64,000 nucleotides of DNA from Oceanobacter kriegii DSM 6294 (GTDB lineage Bacteria > Pseudomonadota > Gammaproteobacteria > Pseudomonadales > Oceanobacteraceae): contig NZ_AUGV01000008.1 of assembly GCF_000422845.1 (NCBI RefSeq), forward strand, positions 124,001 to 188,000, in the 5' to 3' direction. The notes below the pieces were generated by a model. It saw only the letters and a program-made list of their open reading frames with translations, was not told the origin of the DNA and made no database searches. Made by a program: the position numbers and the translations under genes. Positions 1 to 8,213 of the stretch are shown here, piece by piece (within the stretch, counting starts at the first letter, position 1; every line of letters begins with the position of its first letter).

Positions 1-244
1 AAGACAACGAAATCTCGACGAATACCAGCATGCTGTACTCCAGCATTTGTGGATTCAGGCGGGCGTAGTAGCCTTCAATGTACCCTTCTTTCTCGAGTCG
101 CTTGACCCGTTCAATACAGGGGGTGGAGCTAAGGCCAATCCGGTCTGCAAGGTCTACATAGCTGACCCGACCATCCCGTTGCAGTTCATTCAGGATGCGT
201 TTGTCGAGCCTGTCCAATGGACGCTTTTTTCCAGAAGTCTTCAT
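1..244 (-). CDS. lrp: Lrp/AsnC-family transcriptional regulator (Lrp-like), 3' part missing
   Basis: The first 81 residues are present; the gene runs off the left edge. The product starts MKTSGKKRPLDRLDKRILNE and continues through an AsnC-type helix-turn-helix with the family signature LSSTPCIERVKRLEKEGYI, then enters the RAM/effector domain at LVFVEISLS. The N-terminal KKRP-LD-RILNELQ-DGR pattern closely follows enterobacterial leucine-responsive Lrp rather than short AsnC paralogues, so Lrp is the best call. The family gives octameric DNA-binding regulators of amino-acid metabolism. The gene is divergent from the rloA-like gene, with about 410 bp between them. The ligand cannot be judged because the C-terminal domain is outside the window. 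Confidence 0.85.
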   Translation of the reverse strand, partial: MKTSGKKRPLDRLDKRILNELQRDGRVSYVDLADRIGLSSTPCIERVKRLEKEGYIEGYYARLNPQMLEYSMLVFVEISLS

Positions 245-655
245 CTTGATAATCCAGAAGTTATTCTATTTTTGGTGGAATATACCGGTTGTACAGATTT
301 TTGCAGAAAATCCAGCCAATTAAGATGCTACTTGCGTGCAAATTCTTAATTTTTTGGACATTTTCGAGGAATTGGCGCTTTGTCGGCCAGTTTTCCGGGG
401 TTTTTCAGGATTATTGATCTCCCGTGGCTCGTTTTGTCATGTATTAATGGCAAAATAGTTGAATTTTCACTGATTTGACGATGGCTGTTGGATATGTCCG
501 TGGTCGCTGCCGGGTGCTTTGCGTTGGCAGGGAAAACCGGCGTTTACAAAAACCGCCATTTGCAAACAGTTTGTTGCCCGGGCTGAGCTAATAACGCGAG
601 AACTTGCGAACCCAGTCCGGTTTCCTAGATAGCTTTATGATGGAGTTGCAGGTTT
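245..655. other. intergenic region between divergent lrp and rloA-like genes
   Basis: A 411 bp non-coding stretch. The 100-160 bp next to lrp are AT-rich and must hold the lrp promoter and possibly autoregulatory Lrp sites, but no convincing -35/-10 pair or Lrp consensus could be picked by eye. The side next to the rloA-like gene is GC-richer. A GGAG about 10 bases before the ATG at 656 is a plausible ribosome binding site. No RNA gene or repeat is seen. Confidence 0.4.
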
Positions 656-1807
656 ATGCGGGGCAGGCTGCTGTTGGCTGTATTGGCAGGTATGACGTTA
701 TTGGTTCAGGGCTGTACAACCTGGCCAGGCAAGGCACACCGGGACGTGACGATGGACAAGATCGAAACCGTGGTGGCTCGTCACAGCCCGCGCATTGAAT
801 TGCACTGCCCGGATATTGATACCGTCAGCGAGCAGCTGGAAGAGCAGCGCCAGATGCTGGAGCACATGAATCGCGCCATGGTGCGGCTGGAAGACCAGCA
901 TCAGCAGGAACTTGCGGCGGAGTGCGGCGTGCCTCAGCAGCAACCCCAGAACGTCTGGAACGACAAGGTGATTGTTGGCGAAACCGAATGGATTTACCTG
1001 GCACCTCCGGGCCATTTGTACCGCGCCCGGGTCGACAGTGGTGCCACCACGTCGTCGCTCAGCGCCCAGGACGTTACCCGTTTTGAACGCAATGGCGACA
1101 AGTGGGTTCGATTCAAACTGCAGCACGACGATGAAGAAGTGCCGATTGAGGTCGAACGACCGATTGTACGTAACGTGCTGATTCGTCAAGCCAGTAGCGA
1201 AGATGTGGAACGCCGCCCGGTGATTGAGCTGAATATCCACATGGGCAACGAACTGCAACAGGTGACCGAATTTACCCTCGCCGACCGTTCTCATATGGAA
1301 TTCCCGATCCTGCTGGGCCGTTCATTCTTGCAAGACGTCACCCTGATCGACGTTGGCAAACAATACCTGCACGACAAGTATCAGCCTCAAACCAGTATGG
1401 TGGATGACGAGTCATCAGCCAAAGAACAGGCCGCGAAAGAGAAAGCTGCCAAAGAGAAAGCCGCGAAAGAGAAAGCCGCGAAAGAGAAAGCCGCGAAAGA
1501 GAAAGCCGCGAAAGAGAAAGCCGCGAAAGAGCAAGCTGCCAAAGAGAAAGCTTTGAAAGAGCAAGCTGCGAAAGAGAAAGCCGCAAAAGAACAAGCTGCA
1601 AAAGAGCAAGCTGCAAAAGAACAAGCTGCAAAAGAGCAAGCTGCAAAAGAACAAGCGGCCGAACAGGCAAGCGAGCAAGCCGAAAACGTTCCATCGGAGC
1701 CCACGACAGCAGAGCCCGAAACATCCCAGCCGGTGAAACCCGCTGACACTAAAGAATCCACTCCTGCGGATAGCAGCGCACAGCCGAATACGAGTACCGA
1801 TAAATGA
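656..1807 (+). CDS. RloA-like retropepsin-type aspartic peptidase lipoprotein with Lys/Glu/Ala pentad tail
   Basis: A 383-residue protein. A signal peptide ends in the lipobox LVQG-C20, so it is a lipoprotein facing the periplasm. Residues about 55-90 look coiled-coil. Residues about 102-245 form the domain once called ATP-dependent zinc protease (PF05618), now viewed as retropepsin-like: the motif [12 protein letters not shown] puts the catalytic Asp at 127. Residues 256-335 are sixteen uninterrupted pentads of KE(K/Q)AA type, predicting one long charged alpha helix, followed by a Pro/Glu/Thr-rich end. It overlaps the next gene by 4 bp (ATGA) and belongs with the following two genes, a set known from Pseudomonas as RloA/RloB/RloC (retropepsin-like, osmosensitivity-associated). 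Family membership is clear. The substrate and the function of the tail are unknown. Confidence 0.8.
   Translation: MRGRLLLAVLAGMTLLVQGCTTWPGKAHRDVTMDKIETVVARHSPRIELHCPDIDTVSEQLEEQRQMLEHMNRAMVRLEDQHQQELAAECGVPQQQPQNVWNDKVIVGETEWIYLAPPGHLYRARVDSGATTSSLSAQDVTRFERNGDKWVRFKLQHDDEEVPIEVERPIVRNVLIRQASSEDVERRPVIELNIHMGNELQQVTEFTLADRSHMEFPILLGRSFLQDVTLIDVGKQYLHDKYQPQTSMVDDESSAKEQAAKEKAAKEKAAKEKAAKEKAAKEKAAKEKAAKEQAAKEKALKEQAAKEKAAKEQAAKEQAAKEQAAKEQAAKEQAAEQASEQAENVPSEPTTAEPETSQPVKPADTKESTPADSSAQPNTSTDK
1421..1660 (+). repeat. in-frame tandem 15-bp repeat, about 16 units
   Basis: Sixteen 15-base units of the form gccgcgaaagagaaa and variants (k/q and a few third-base changes) run without interruption inside the retropepsin gene and encode [10 protein letters not shown] pentads. 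The unit length is a multiple of three, so slippage would change the tail length without breaking the frame. Units in the 5' half are nearly identical (gccgcgaaagagaaa); those in the 3' half are a second homogeneous type (gctgcaaaagaacaa), which suggests two rounds of expansion. Confidence 0.95.
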
Positions 1808-3333
1808 TCAAACGGAATTTGCCCTACGCACTGCTGGTAGGGCTGTTGTTGTTGGCCGGGATTGCTCAAATCCTCCATCGCCACTGGGTTTACGACGTGC
1901 CACTGCTGCCTGGCGATGCCCAAACCATTTGGTCGGTGGAAGCCAAGGTCGAGTTTGATGCCAACGGTGAACCGGTCAAGGTACGACTGGCCACGCCAGA
2001 CAGTCAGCCGGGCTTTATGGTACTGCGCGACAGCGGTGCATCGCCGGGTTATGGCCTGAGCTTTGTACCGGATGATCATCCGGGTGCCGAGTGGACCAAA
2101 CGCTCCGCCGAAGGCAAGCAGTCGCTGTTTTACCGGGTCGATGTGCTGGAATCCGATGCCCACGACCTGATGGACGAATCGGCTCCGCCAATCATCACCT
2201 CCAGTTGGCCAGAACCCTATGCCAGTGCGGTTACCCAGGTGGTGCAACAAGCTTATTCCACTTCCGCCGATCATTTCAGCCTGACCCGTGAACTGCTCAA
2301 GGCCTTTAATTCCGACCCTCGTGATCAACACGTGCAACTGCTGGTGAGCCAGTATCGCCAGCGTTTGCCACAGTTGATTGTCGATATGCTCAACATGGCG
2401 GGTGTGCCATCGCGGGTGGTGTACGGACTGCGCTTGCAGGATGGCCGTCGTCAGCAAACCCTGCTGCCGTATATTCGGGTATGGCAGGGCGATAACAGCC
2501 AGGTGTTTGATGTGCCATTGCAGGAGCGCAACCCAACGCTGTTCGACCCAACGGCCCCGCTGTTGCTGTGGGAGCAACGCGGCGAGCCGGTGATTGAGGT
2601 GATGGGTGGCGAGAACTCGCAAGTGCGATTCTCCATGATCAAGCGTGAGGAGTCGGCCTTTGGCAATGTCGCCAACCGCTTGTCGGATGAGCATGACCTG
2701 CTGAATTTCTCGATCCACAGCTTGCCGATTGAAGAGCAGGCGATGTTCAAAACCATTCTGCTGATTCCGATCGGCGCGCTGATTGTGTGCCTGCTGCGGG
2801 TGCTGATTGGCCTGAAAACCTCGGGCACCTTTATGCCGGTGCTGATTGCTCTGGCGTTTATCCAGACCTCGCTGGTGACAGGTTTGGTGGGCTTCCTGAT
2901 TATTGTCGCCACCGGGTTGGTGATTCGGGGCTATTTGTCGCACCTGAACTTGCTATTGGTGTCGCGAATATCGGCCACCATTATCACGGTGATCGCCATC
3001 ATCGGGGTGTTCAGTGTGGCGTCGTACAAATTTGGCCTGACCGAAGGCCTGAAGATTACCTTCTTCCCGATGATCATTCTGTCGTGGACCATCGAACGCA
3101 TGTCCATCCTGTGGGAAGAAGAGGGCTGGCGTGAGGTGATGACCCAGGGGGGCGGTTCGCTGCTGACGGCGGTCATTGCCTTCTGGGCCATGAGCAACCC
3201 GCTGGTACGCCACCTGACGTTCAATTTCATTGGCGTACAGCTGGTGATCATGGCGGTGGTGTTAATGCTGGGTACCTACACTGGCTATCGCTTGCTGGAG
3301 CTGAAACGCTTTGTGAAACTGGGTAAACACTGA
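1804..3333 (+). CDS. RloB-like inactive transglutaminase with C-terminal 7-TM domain
   Basis: A 509-residue membrane protein. An N-terminal membrane segment (about residues 7-25) is followed by a periplasmic part of about 280 residues resembling the inactive transglutaminase-like domain (PF14400). From about residue 315 there are six to seven hydrophobic helices ([20 protein letters not shown] onward), matching the 7TM_transglut domain (PF14402). The protein overlaps its upstream partner by 4 bp and the downstream ATP-grasp gene by 1 bp, so the three are translationally coupled. In Pseudomonas the homologue is described as an osmotic-stress-tolerance membrane protein. No catalytic Cys-His-Asp triad is expected, so a scaffold or sensor role is more likely than enzyme activity. 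The family is clear; the biochemical role is unknown. Confidence 0.8.
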   Translation: MIKRNLPYALLVGLLLLAGIAQILHRHWVYDVPLLPGDAQTIWSVEAKVEFDANGEPVKVRLATPDSQPGFMVLRDSGASPGYGLSFVPDDHPGAEWTKRSAEGKQSLFYRVDVLESDAHDLMDESAPPIITSSWPEPYASAVTQVVQQAYSTSADHFSLTRELLKAFNSDPRDQHVQLLVSQYRQRLPQLIVDMLNMAGVPSRVVYGLRLQDGRRQQTLLPYIRVWQGDNSQVFDVPLQERNPTLFDPTAPLLLWEQRGEPVIEVMGGENSQVRFSMIKREESAFGNVANRLSDEHDLLNFSIHSLPIEEQAMFKTILLIPIGALIVCLLRVLIGLKTSGTFMPVLIALAFIQTSLVTGLVGFLIIVATGLVIRGYLSHLNLLLVSRISATIITVIAIIGVFSVASYKFGLTEGLKITFFPMIILSWTIERMSILWEEEGWREVMTQGGGSLLTAVIAFWAMSNPLVRHLTFNFIGVQLVIMAVVLMLGTYTGYRLLELKRFVKLGKH

Positions 3334-4319
3334 TGCCGTCGTTGTCTGAATCGCTCGCTGGCATCGGCGAAATGTTCGGTGCCTACCGCTCCATGAGTCG
3401 GCAAGGGGTGCTGGGTATGAATGCCCGCAATCGCCTCTATATCGGCCGTTATAATCAGCGCCGCTTGTTTCCTCTGGTTGATAACAAGCTGAAGACCAAA
3501 CAGCTGGCCCAGCAATACGAAATTGCGGTGCCGGAATTGATCGGCGTGATCGACTCCCAGCATCAGGTATCGATGCTCAGCAAGCACCTGCTAGGACTCG
3601 AGTCCTTTGTGATCAAGCCGGCCAAGGGCTCAGGTGGTAAGGGCATTCTGGTGATTCAGGGACATGACGGCGATGGCTGGATCAAGGCCAGTGGCGACCG
3701 TGTAACCTTGCAGGATGTTCAGCGTCATGTGTCGAATATTCTGGCCGGGCTCTACAGTCTGGGCGGTGCCCAGGACGTTGCCATTATTGAACACTGCATC
3801 CGCTTTGATGACTCGCTGGCCAACTATTCCTTCGAGGGGGTGCCGGATATCCGGGTGATTGTGTGCCGGGGATTTCCGGTAATGGCGATGACCCGACTGG
3901 CGACTCGGGAGTCAGACGGTAAGGCCAACCTGCATCAGGGCGCGGTTGGGGTTGGGCTGTCGTTGAAAACCGGGCGGGCAATCAATGGCGTGATGCACGG
4001 TAAATTGGTGCAGGCTCACCCGGATACGCTTGAACGCCTGTCCGAACTGGTGATTCCGCAATGGGATGAACTGCTCAACCTGGCGGCGGGCTGTTACGAA
4101 ATGACGGGGTTGGGGTATATCGGCACCGATGTGGTCATCGACCGCGACAAAGGCCCCATGTTGCTGGAACTGAACGCTCGTCCGGGACTGGCCATTCAAA
4201 TGGCCAATGGCAAAGGGCTGTTACCGGGTTTGCGTAAAATCGATGCATTAACCGACGCCGAATTGAGGCGTCCGGCTGCGCAGCGGGTCGCACTCAGTCA
4301 GCAGTGGTTTGCTGACTAA
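3333..4319 (+). CDS. RloC-like ATP-grasp (alpha-L-glutamate ligase-like) protein
   Basis: A 328-residue cytosolic ATP-grasp protein of the alpha-L-glutamate ligase-like type (PF14397-like). Visible landmarks are the nucleotide-binding FVIKPAKGSGGKGILVIQG, the central DIRVIVCRGFPVMAMTRLAT, and the metal-binding end ..TDVVIDRDKGPMLLELNARPG. ATP-grasp enzymes join a carboxylate to an amine or thiol through an acyl phosphate, so this protein probably ligates an amino acid or peptide. Its coupling to a periplasmic retropepsin and an inactive transglutaminase suggests a make/sense/cut arrangement for a peptide-type product, which is inference. It is last in the operon; only 74 bp separate it from the convergent HDOD gene. 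Confidence 0.8.
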   Translation: MPSLSESLAGIGEMFGAYRSMSRQGVLGMNARNRLYIGRYNQRRLFPLVDNKLKTKQLAQQYEIAVPELIGVIDSQHQVSMLSKHLLGLESFVIKPAKGSGGKGILVIQGHDGDGWIKASGDRVTLQDVQRHVSNILAGLYSLGGAQDVAIIEHCIRFDDSLANYSFEGVPDIRVIVCRGFPVMAMTRLATRESDGKANLHQGAVGVGLSLKTGRAINGVMHGKLVQAHPDTLERLSELVIPQWDELLNLAAGCYEMTGLGYIGTDVVIDRDKGPMLLELNARPGLAIQMANGKGLLPGLRKIDALTDAELRRPAAQRVALSQQWFAD

Positions 4320-4393
4320 GTGTGGATATAAATTGAGTGATAACGCCGGCAGCCTCGCCATGTGCTGCCGGATAAGACGCTCGATGTGACGTA

Positions 4394-5224
4394 TCAGTCG
4401 CCCAGAATTTCTTCAAAGCCGGACTCCAGGTCCCGGCATTCTTCCAGTGCATTGCGAATTTCACGCAGATCCAGACCAATCTGACGGGCCGTGCGAACCG
4501 GGAATTTCTTCACCAGTTCTTCTTCGCTCATATCGGCTTCATGGGCACAGTGGAGGAATTTGGCAATGTGCAGCAAACCGCCCAGATTCGAGAATGGCTG
4601 TTCCAGCTCCGGGTTGCATTGGTCGTGAATGGCTTGTTGGATTTCGCTGGGGAATTTCCAGCGCTTGGCCAGTTCAGCACCAACTTCGGCCGAAGTGAAA
4701 CCCAGTTGAGCCTGTTCGGCGGTGTGGCGTTGGCTGCCCAGTCGAACGGCGTCTTCAATGCGGCTGGCTTCTTCCGGCATCACCACATGAATCAGCATTG
4801 AGCCGATGGAATGTAACATTCCGCAGGTAAAAGCCGTCTCCTTGTCGCAGTCGGGCATGTACTTGGCCAACCATTTGGCCAGCGACGCGACGGAAAAGGA
4901 ATCCCTCCAAAACGCCTTTGGATCAACACCGGCAGGCATTTTTATTGCCGATGTGACGCCAGAAGCGAGTACCATGGTGCGCAAGGTGCTAAGGCCGAGC
5001 AGTACAATCGCGTCTTGTGGAGAAGAAACCTGTCGTGATAAACCGTAATGAGCCGAGTTGGCCAACCGCAGTACTTTGGCGGTCAGCGCCTGATCCATTG
5101 CCACTTTGCGGCTGATTTCATCGGCGTTGGCGTTTTCGTCACGGAATGACTCAATCAGTTCCTGTACAACTTTCGGAATATGAGGCAGCTGTCGGGACTC
5201 AGCGAAAATAGTAGCCATGCTCAT
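4394..5224 (-). CDS. HDOD domain protein
   Basis: A 276-residue protein consisting almost only of an HDOD domain (PF08668): LPHIPKVVQELIESFRDENA at the start, then ALTAKVLRLANSAHYG and LLGLSTLRTMVLASG, all typical of the family. HDOD is a catalytically inactive relative of HD phosphohydrolases, and members act in signalling, often in motility or c-di-GMP networks. No receiver or EAL domain is attached. TAGGAAG lies about 10 bases before the ATG at 5224, and another in-frame ATG two codons later is also usable. The gene is divergent from the dehydrogenase at 5412. A strong palindrome (5260-5305) lies just upstream. Confidence 0.85.
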   Translation of the reverse strand: MSMATIFAESRQLPHIPKVVQELIESFRDENANADEISRKVAMDQALTAKVLRLANSAHYGLSRQVSSPQDAIVLLGLSTLRTMVLASGVTSAIKMPAGVDPKAFWRDSFSVASLAKWLAKYMPDCDKETAFTCGMLHSIGSMLIHVVMPEEASRIEDAVRLGSQRHTAEQAQLGFTSAEVGAELAKRWKFPSEIQQAIHDQCNPELEQPFSNLGGLLHIAKFLHCAHEADMSEEELVKKFPVRTARQIGLDLREIRNALEECRDLESGFEEILGD

Positions 5225-5259
5225 AACTGTTACTTCCTATCGGCGAGGGGGTTTTGGGA

Positions 5260-5305
5260 GCATCTGTTTAAGCCCGCGACCAGCGGCGCGGGCTTAAACA
5301 GATGC
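5260..5305. repeat. perfect 19-bp inverted repeat (hairpin) between divergent genes
   Basis: The arms gcatctgtttaagcccgcg (5260-5278) and its exact reverse complement (5287-5305) enclose the 8-base loop accagcgg. The stem core (aagcccgcg/cgcgggctt) looks like a Rho-independent terminator, but there is no run of four or more T on either side and both flanking genes point away. It ends 36 bp upstream of the HDOD start, so it may lie in that gene's 5' leader. Confidence 0.9.
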
Positions 5306-5411
5306 TTCACTAAGCATAGGTCAGCTATCCGCAAACGTCGGACAAACTTGGTTTAAAGTCAGTAACTCTTTGATATTATTGACACTTAATTCAGAACGGA
5401 GTGTTTTACAC

Positions 5412-6299
5412 GTGAACATTGGCTTTATCGGCATGGGATTAATGGGGGTCCCGATGACCCAGCGTCTGCTGGCTGCCGGCCATTGTGTTCGTGTGTGGAA
5501 TCGATCGGCCAACAAACTGGCTGCGGTGGTCGCCAACGGCGCGATTGCCTCAGACTCCATTGCCGAGCTGGTCAGCAACAGCGACGTGGTGATGCTGTGC
5601 GTGACCGACACCGTGGCGGTAGAGGCGGTGGTTTTTGCCGAACACGGGGTGGCCGCGTCGATGACCGACCGACACACTCTGGTCGACTTCTCCAGTATTG
5701 ATCCCCAGGCCACCCGCGTAATGGCCGCACGCCTTAAACAGCAAACCGGTGCTGACTGGGTTGATGCGCCGGTATCTGGCGGTGTCGCCGGTGCTGAGCA
5801 AGGCACATTGGCGATCATGGTCGGCGCAGATGCCGAGGCGCTTGAGCGTGTTGCGCCTTTATTGGCGGTACTGGGCCAGCGTCATACCCATATGGGGCCG
5901 GTGGGTTCAGGGCAAGTGACCAAGGTCTGCAATCAGATGCTGGTCAGTTGCAATGTGCTGGTGATGGCGGAAGTCATGGCGTTGGCTGAAAAGTCCGGTG
6001 TGCGTGCAGATATGATTCCGACGGCTCTGCAAGGTGGCTTTGCCGACAGCATTCCGTTGCAGCTTACTGGCCCGAAAATGGCCAATCGCGAATTTGACGA
6101 GATCAAATGGCACGTGAAAACCCTGCTGAAGGACCTGGATCTGGCGCGCACATTGGCGCATGCCTCTCACAGTGCGACGCCGATGGCGGGGTTGGGTGCG
6201 GAGCTGATGCGACAACATGCCAGCCGGGGTTTTGCCGATCAGGACCCGGCCACGCTGGTGCAGCTGTACGCGGAGGCCAAGCATGAAGGCGAGCGCTAA
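5412..6299 (+). CDS. beta-hydroxyacid dehydrogenase, probably tartronate semialdehyde reductase (GlxR/GarR type)
   Basis: 295 residues from the GTG at 5412. That start is chosen because it gives MNIGFIGMGLMGVPM, the standard family N-terminus with its GxGxxG NAD(P)-binding loop, and has GGAG about 9 bases upstream; the longer ATG start at 5370 adds residues with no family match. Also visible are the substrate-site signature DAPVSGGVAGAEQGTLAIMVG and the catalytic lysine in GSGQVTKVCNQ. The family includes 3-hydroxyisobutyrate dehydrogenase and 2-hydroxy-3-oxopropionate (tartronate semialdehyde) reductase. The latter is preferred because the next gene, overlapping by 17 bp, is hydroxypyruvate isomerase, its usual partner in glyoxylate assimilation. 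The exact substrate is inferred from context only. Confidence 0.8.
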   Translation: MNIGFIGMGLMGVPMTQRLLAAGHCVRVWNRSANKLAAVVANGAIASDSIAELVSNSDVVMLCVTDTVAVEAVVFAEHGVAASMTDRHTLVDFSSIDPQATRVMAARLKQQTGADWVDAPVSGGVAGAEQGTLAIMVGADAEALERVAPLLAVLGQRHTHMGPVGSGQVTKVCNQMLVSCNVLVMAEVMALAEKSGVRADMIPTALQGGFADSIPLQLTGPKMANREFDEIKWHVKTLLKDLDLARTLAHASHSATPMAGLGAELMRQHASRGFADQDPATLVQLYAEAKHEGER

Positions 6300-7077
6300 T
6301 CTGTCGCTGTTATACAGCGAATTGCCCTTTCTGAAACGCTTTACCGCAGCCCGTCGCGACGGCTTTCGGGCGGTTGAAATTCAATTCCCGTATCAATACC
6401 CCATTGCCGATATCAAGCGCCAGTTGATGGACAACGACCTCAAACTGGTGCTGATTAACCTGCCGGCCGGTGACCTGATGGAAGGCGGCGAAGGCATTGC
6501 CAGTGTGCCGGGCAAGGCAGCGGAATACGCTGCGGCTGTGGTGGAGTGCCTGTCATACGCCCGTGCCTTGAAGGTTCCTACGGTGAACGTATTGCCGGGC
6601 CGTTGTCAGCAACCGGAGCGTCGCGAGGAATACCTGCAAACCTTTCTTCGCAACCTGAAAATTACCGCCGACAGTTTTGCCCCGTTCGGGATTACTACCA
6701 CGTTTGAGGCCATCAACCGGTTTGATATGCCGGATTTCATGATCTGCACCGGACGTGAAATGCTGGCCATTATGGCGCAGCTGCAACACCCGAATATCAA
6801 AGCCCAGTTCGATGTCTACCATATGGCGCGCATGGGGGTGGATGTCACCGGGTTTCTGAAACGTCATGCGACGCGGATTGGCCATATCCAGTTTGCCGAT
6901 ATGCCCGGGCGGCATGAGCCGGGCACTGGACGGATTGATTTCGAACAGGTGTTCAAAACCATTCAACACAGTGATTATCAGGGCTGGGTTGGCGCTGAAT
7001 ATCATCCTTCGATGGCGACGCCACGTACGTTGGAGTGGCTCCGTTATTTTCAGTCAGAATCGCAGGCGGCTGTTTAA
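6283..7077 (+). CDS. hyi: hydroxypyruvate isomerase
   Basis: 264 residues from the ATG at 6283, which lies inside the end of the dehydrogenase gene. The longer reading frame starting at 6217 is wholly shadowed by that gene. The N-terminus MKASANLSLLYSELPFLKRF and the interior GITTTFEAINRFDMPDFMIC, QFDVYHMARMG and HIQFADMPGRHEPGTGRIDF are characteristic of Hyi, a TIM-barrel isomerase that interconverts hydroxypyruvate and tartronate semialdehyde. The metal-binding Glu of TFEAIN and the Asp of FDVYH are kept. The usual partner glyoxylate carboligase (gcl) is not in this window. Co-transcription with the upstream reductase is almost certain from the 17 bp overlap. Confidence 0.85.
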   Translation: MKASANLSLLYSELPFLKRFTAARRDGFRAVEIQFPYQYPIADIKRQLMDNDLKLVLINLPAGDLMEGGEGIASVPGKAAEYAAAVVECLSYARALKVPTVNVLPGRCQQPERREEYLQTFLRNLKITADSFAPFGITTTFEAINRFDMPDFMICTGREMLAIMAQLQHPNIKAQFDVYHMARMGVDVTGFLKRHATRIGHIQFADMPGRHEPGTGRIDFEQVFKTIQHSDYQGWVGAEYHPSMATPRTLEWLRYFQSESQAAV

Positions 7078-7569
7078 TCAGAACAGTCCCATCTGGCCTT
7101 GATCGTTGACGACGACAGGGCTGTCTTGAGGCTCAGCAGGTCTGGTTTTCTGGGGCTTTGATATTTGCTCTGTGTTGTTCTGAGCGGTGTTTTCCCGAGT
7201 CTTGTTTTCTTGAGCTGCTTTTTCTGGCGTTGCTTTTTCTGGCTCTGGGCCGACCGTGTTGTGGGCGTCTGGGTTTTCGGTATCGGCATCGACGACAGGG
7301 GCATCAGCGGCAAACAGTTCGGCTTGCGGTGACACTTCGTATTCCGCTTCCGGTTCCTCAATCAGGGCAGCTACCCGGCCAGCAAGAATCTTCTGGCGGC
7401 GCTTGTCGCACAAATTGATGATCAACTGCTTCTGAAACGGCGAAAACTCATACCAATGCTGGCGTTCCTTGCGATTGCGTAAACAGCCTTTGCAGTACCC
7501 TTTGTTGTTAACGGTACAAATGCCGATGCAAGGATTGGGGATATCAAACAGTTCGCCTTGATCTATCAT
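7078..7569 (-). CDS. DUF1289 protein with long acidic tail and C-terminal QMGLF
   Basis: 163 residues. The N-terminal ~65 residues are a DUF1289 domain (PF06945; YdhL-like) with four cysteines in CIGICTVNNKGYCKGCLRNR followed by the family signature RQHWYEFSPFQK. The rest is a low-complexity tail rich in Glu, Pro, Asn and Thr, so the protein is about twice the length of simple YdhL-type members. It ends exactly at QMGLF, which fits the pentapeptide pattern used by proteins that bind the DNA polymerase sliding clamp (QLxLF). A second QGELF lies at residues 4-8. The cysteines suggest metal or Fe-S binding. It is convergent with hyi, which ends at the preceding base, and lies downstream of cspA on the same strand. 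Function is unknown. Confidence 0.8.
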   Translation of the reverse strand: MIDQGELFDIPNPCIGICTVNNKGYCKGCLRNRKERQHWYEFSPFQKQLIINLCDKRRQKILAGRVAALIEEPEAEYEVSPQAELFAADAPVVDADTENPDAHNTVGPEPEKATPEKAAQENKTRENTAQNNTEQISKPQKTRPAEPQDSPVVVNDQGQMGLF

Positions 7570-7677
7570 GCCTGAAGCCCGAAAGATGGATGCGTGACTG
7601 GAAAGAAGAGGTGCAGCAGGGCTGCGAAGGGAAAAGAATCAGAGAGTGGGAACCCACCCCCTGATTGCTGAAACTGA

Positions 7678-7887
7678 TTACAGCGGAGTAACGTTTTCAG
7701 CTTGAGGACCTTTCTGGCCCTGGCTCACTTCCATGGTCACTTTCTGACCTTCTTGCAGGGAGCGACGGCCATTGCCGTTGATGGCGCTGTAGTGTACGAA
7801 AACGTCTTTACCGGATTCCTGCTCAATGAAGCCGAAACCTTTTTCATCGTTGAACCACTTTACAGTGCCCTGAACTTGATCTGCCAT
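7678..7887 (-). CDS. CspA-family cold-shock protein
   Basis: A 69-residue single cold-shock domain with both RNA-binding motifs intact: RNP1 KGFGFIEQ and RNP2 DVFVHYSAI, preceded by [11 protein letters not shown]. Such proteins bind single-stranded nucleic acid and melt RNA structure; some members are cold-induced and others constitutive, and which applies here cannot be told. The region upstream is about 320 bp long and could include a long 5' leader of the kind known for cspA mRNAs, though no cold-box motif was identified. The DUF1289 gene follows on the same strand after about 108 bp. Confidence 0.95.
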   Translation of the reverse strand: MADQVQGTVKWFNDEKGFGFIEQESGKDVFVHYSAINGNGRRSLQEGQKVTMEVSQGQKGPQAENVTPL

Positions 7888-7929
7888 TGGTATTTCCTTG
7901 GGTAGTGCTGGCCGAAGCCGATTAATGCG

Positions 7930-8166
7930 TTAGTGGCACTGTGGTACTGGCTTGAACCGGTAAGCAATGCCGTTATCGACCAGTTCCTGCTTACTCTGTG
8001 AGTGGTACGGTACTCGCCAATAGCGCTTACATGAAGCGCTTAGGCATAGTAGCCTACCCGCGTGGTCGTACCAAGGCTTCTTGAGCAATAGTTGCCCGCT
8101 TTGTTCAATTTGTGCGTTATGGCGCTGTATTTTGTTTTTCTCAGGCACATACACGCTAATTTTCAT
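7930..8166 (-). CDS. possible small hypothetical protein (78 aa)
   Basis: An open frame starting MKISVYVPEKNKIQRHNAQI lies between cspA and the methyltransferase gene. It has a plausible mixed composition (LLKKPWYDHAGRLLCLSASC, ending FKPVPQCH) and fills an otherwise empty ~320 bp gap. There is no good Shine-Dalgarno sequence, no family is recognised, and it occupies what could be the cspA 5' leader. It may be only a chance open frame. Confidence 0.3.
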   Translation of the reverse strand: MKISVYVPEKNKIQRHNAQIEQSGQLLLKKPWYDHAGRLLCLSASCKRYWRVPYHSQSKQELVDNGIAYRFKPVPQCH

Positions 8167-8213
8167 GGTACGCCGGAATTTTTCTTGTCTCAGCCGTATT
8201 GGCTGGTGAGTAT

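Noticed and set aside
1387-2943. 518-residue open frame on the minus strand
   Set aside because: Antisense to the rloA/rloB-like genes; its length comes from the 15-bp repeat and from codon bias, and the translation has no domain.
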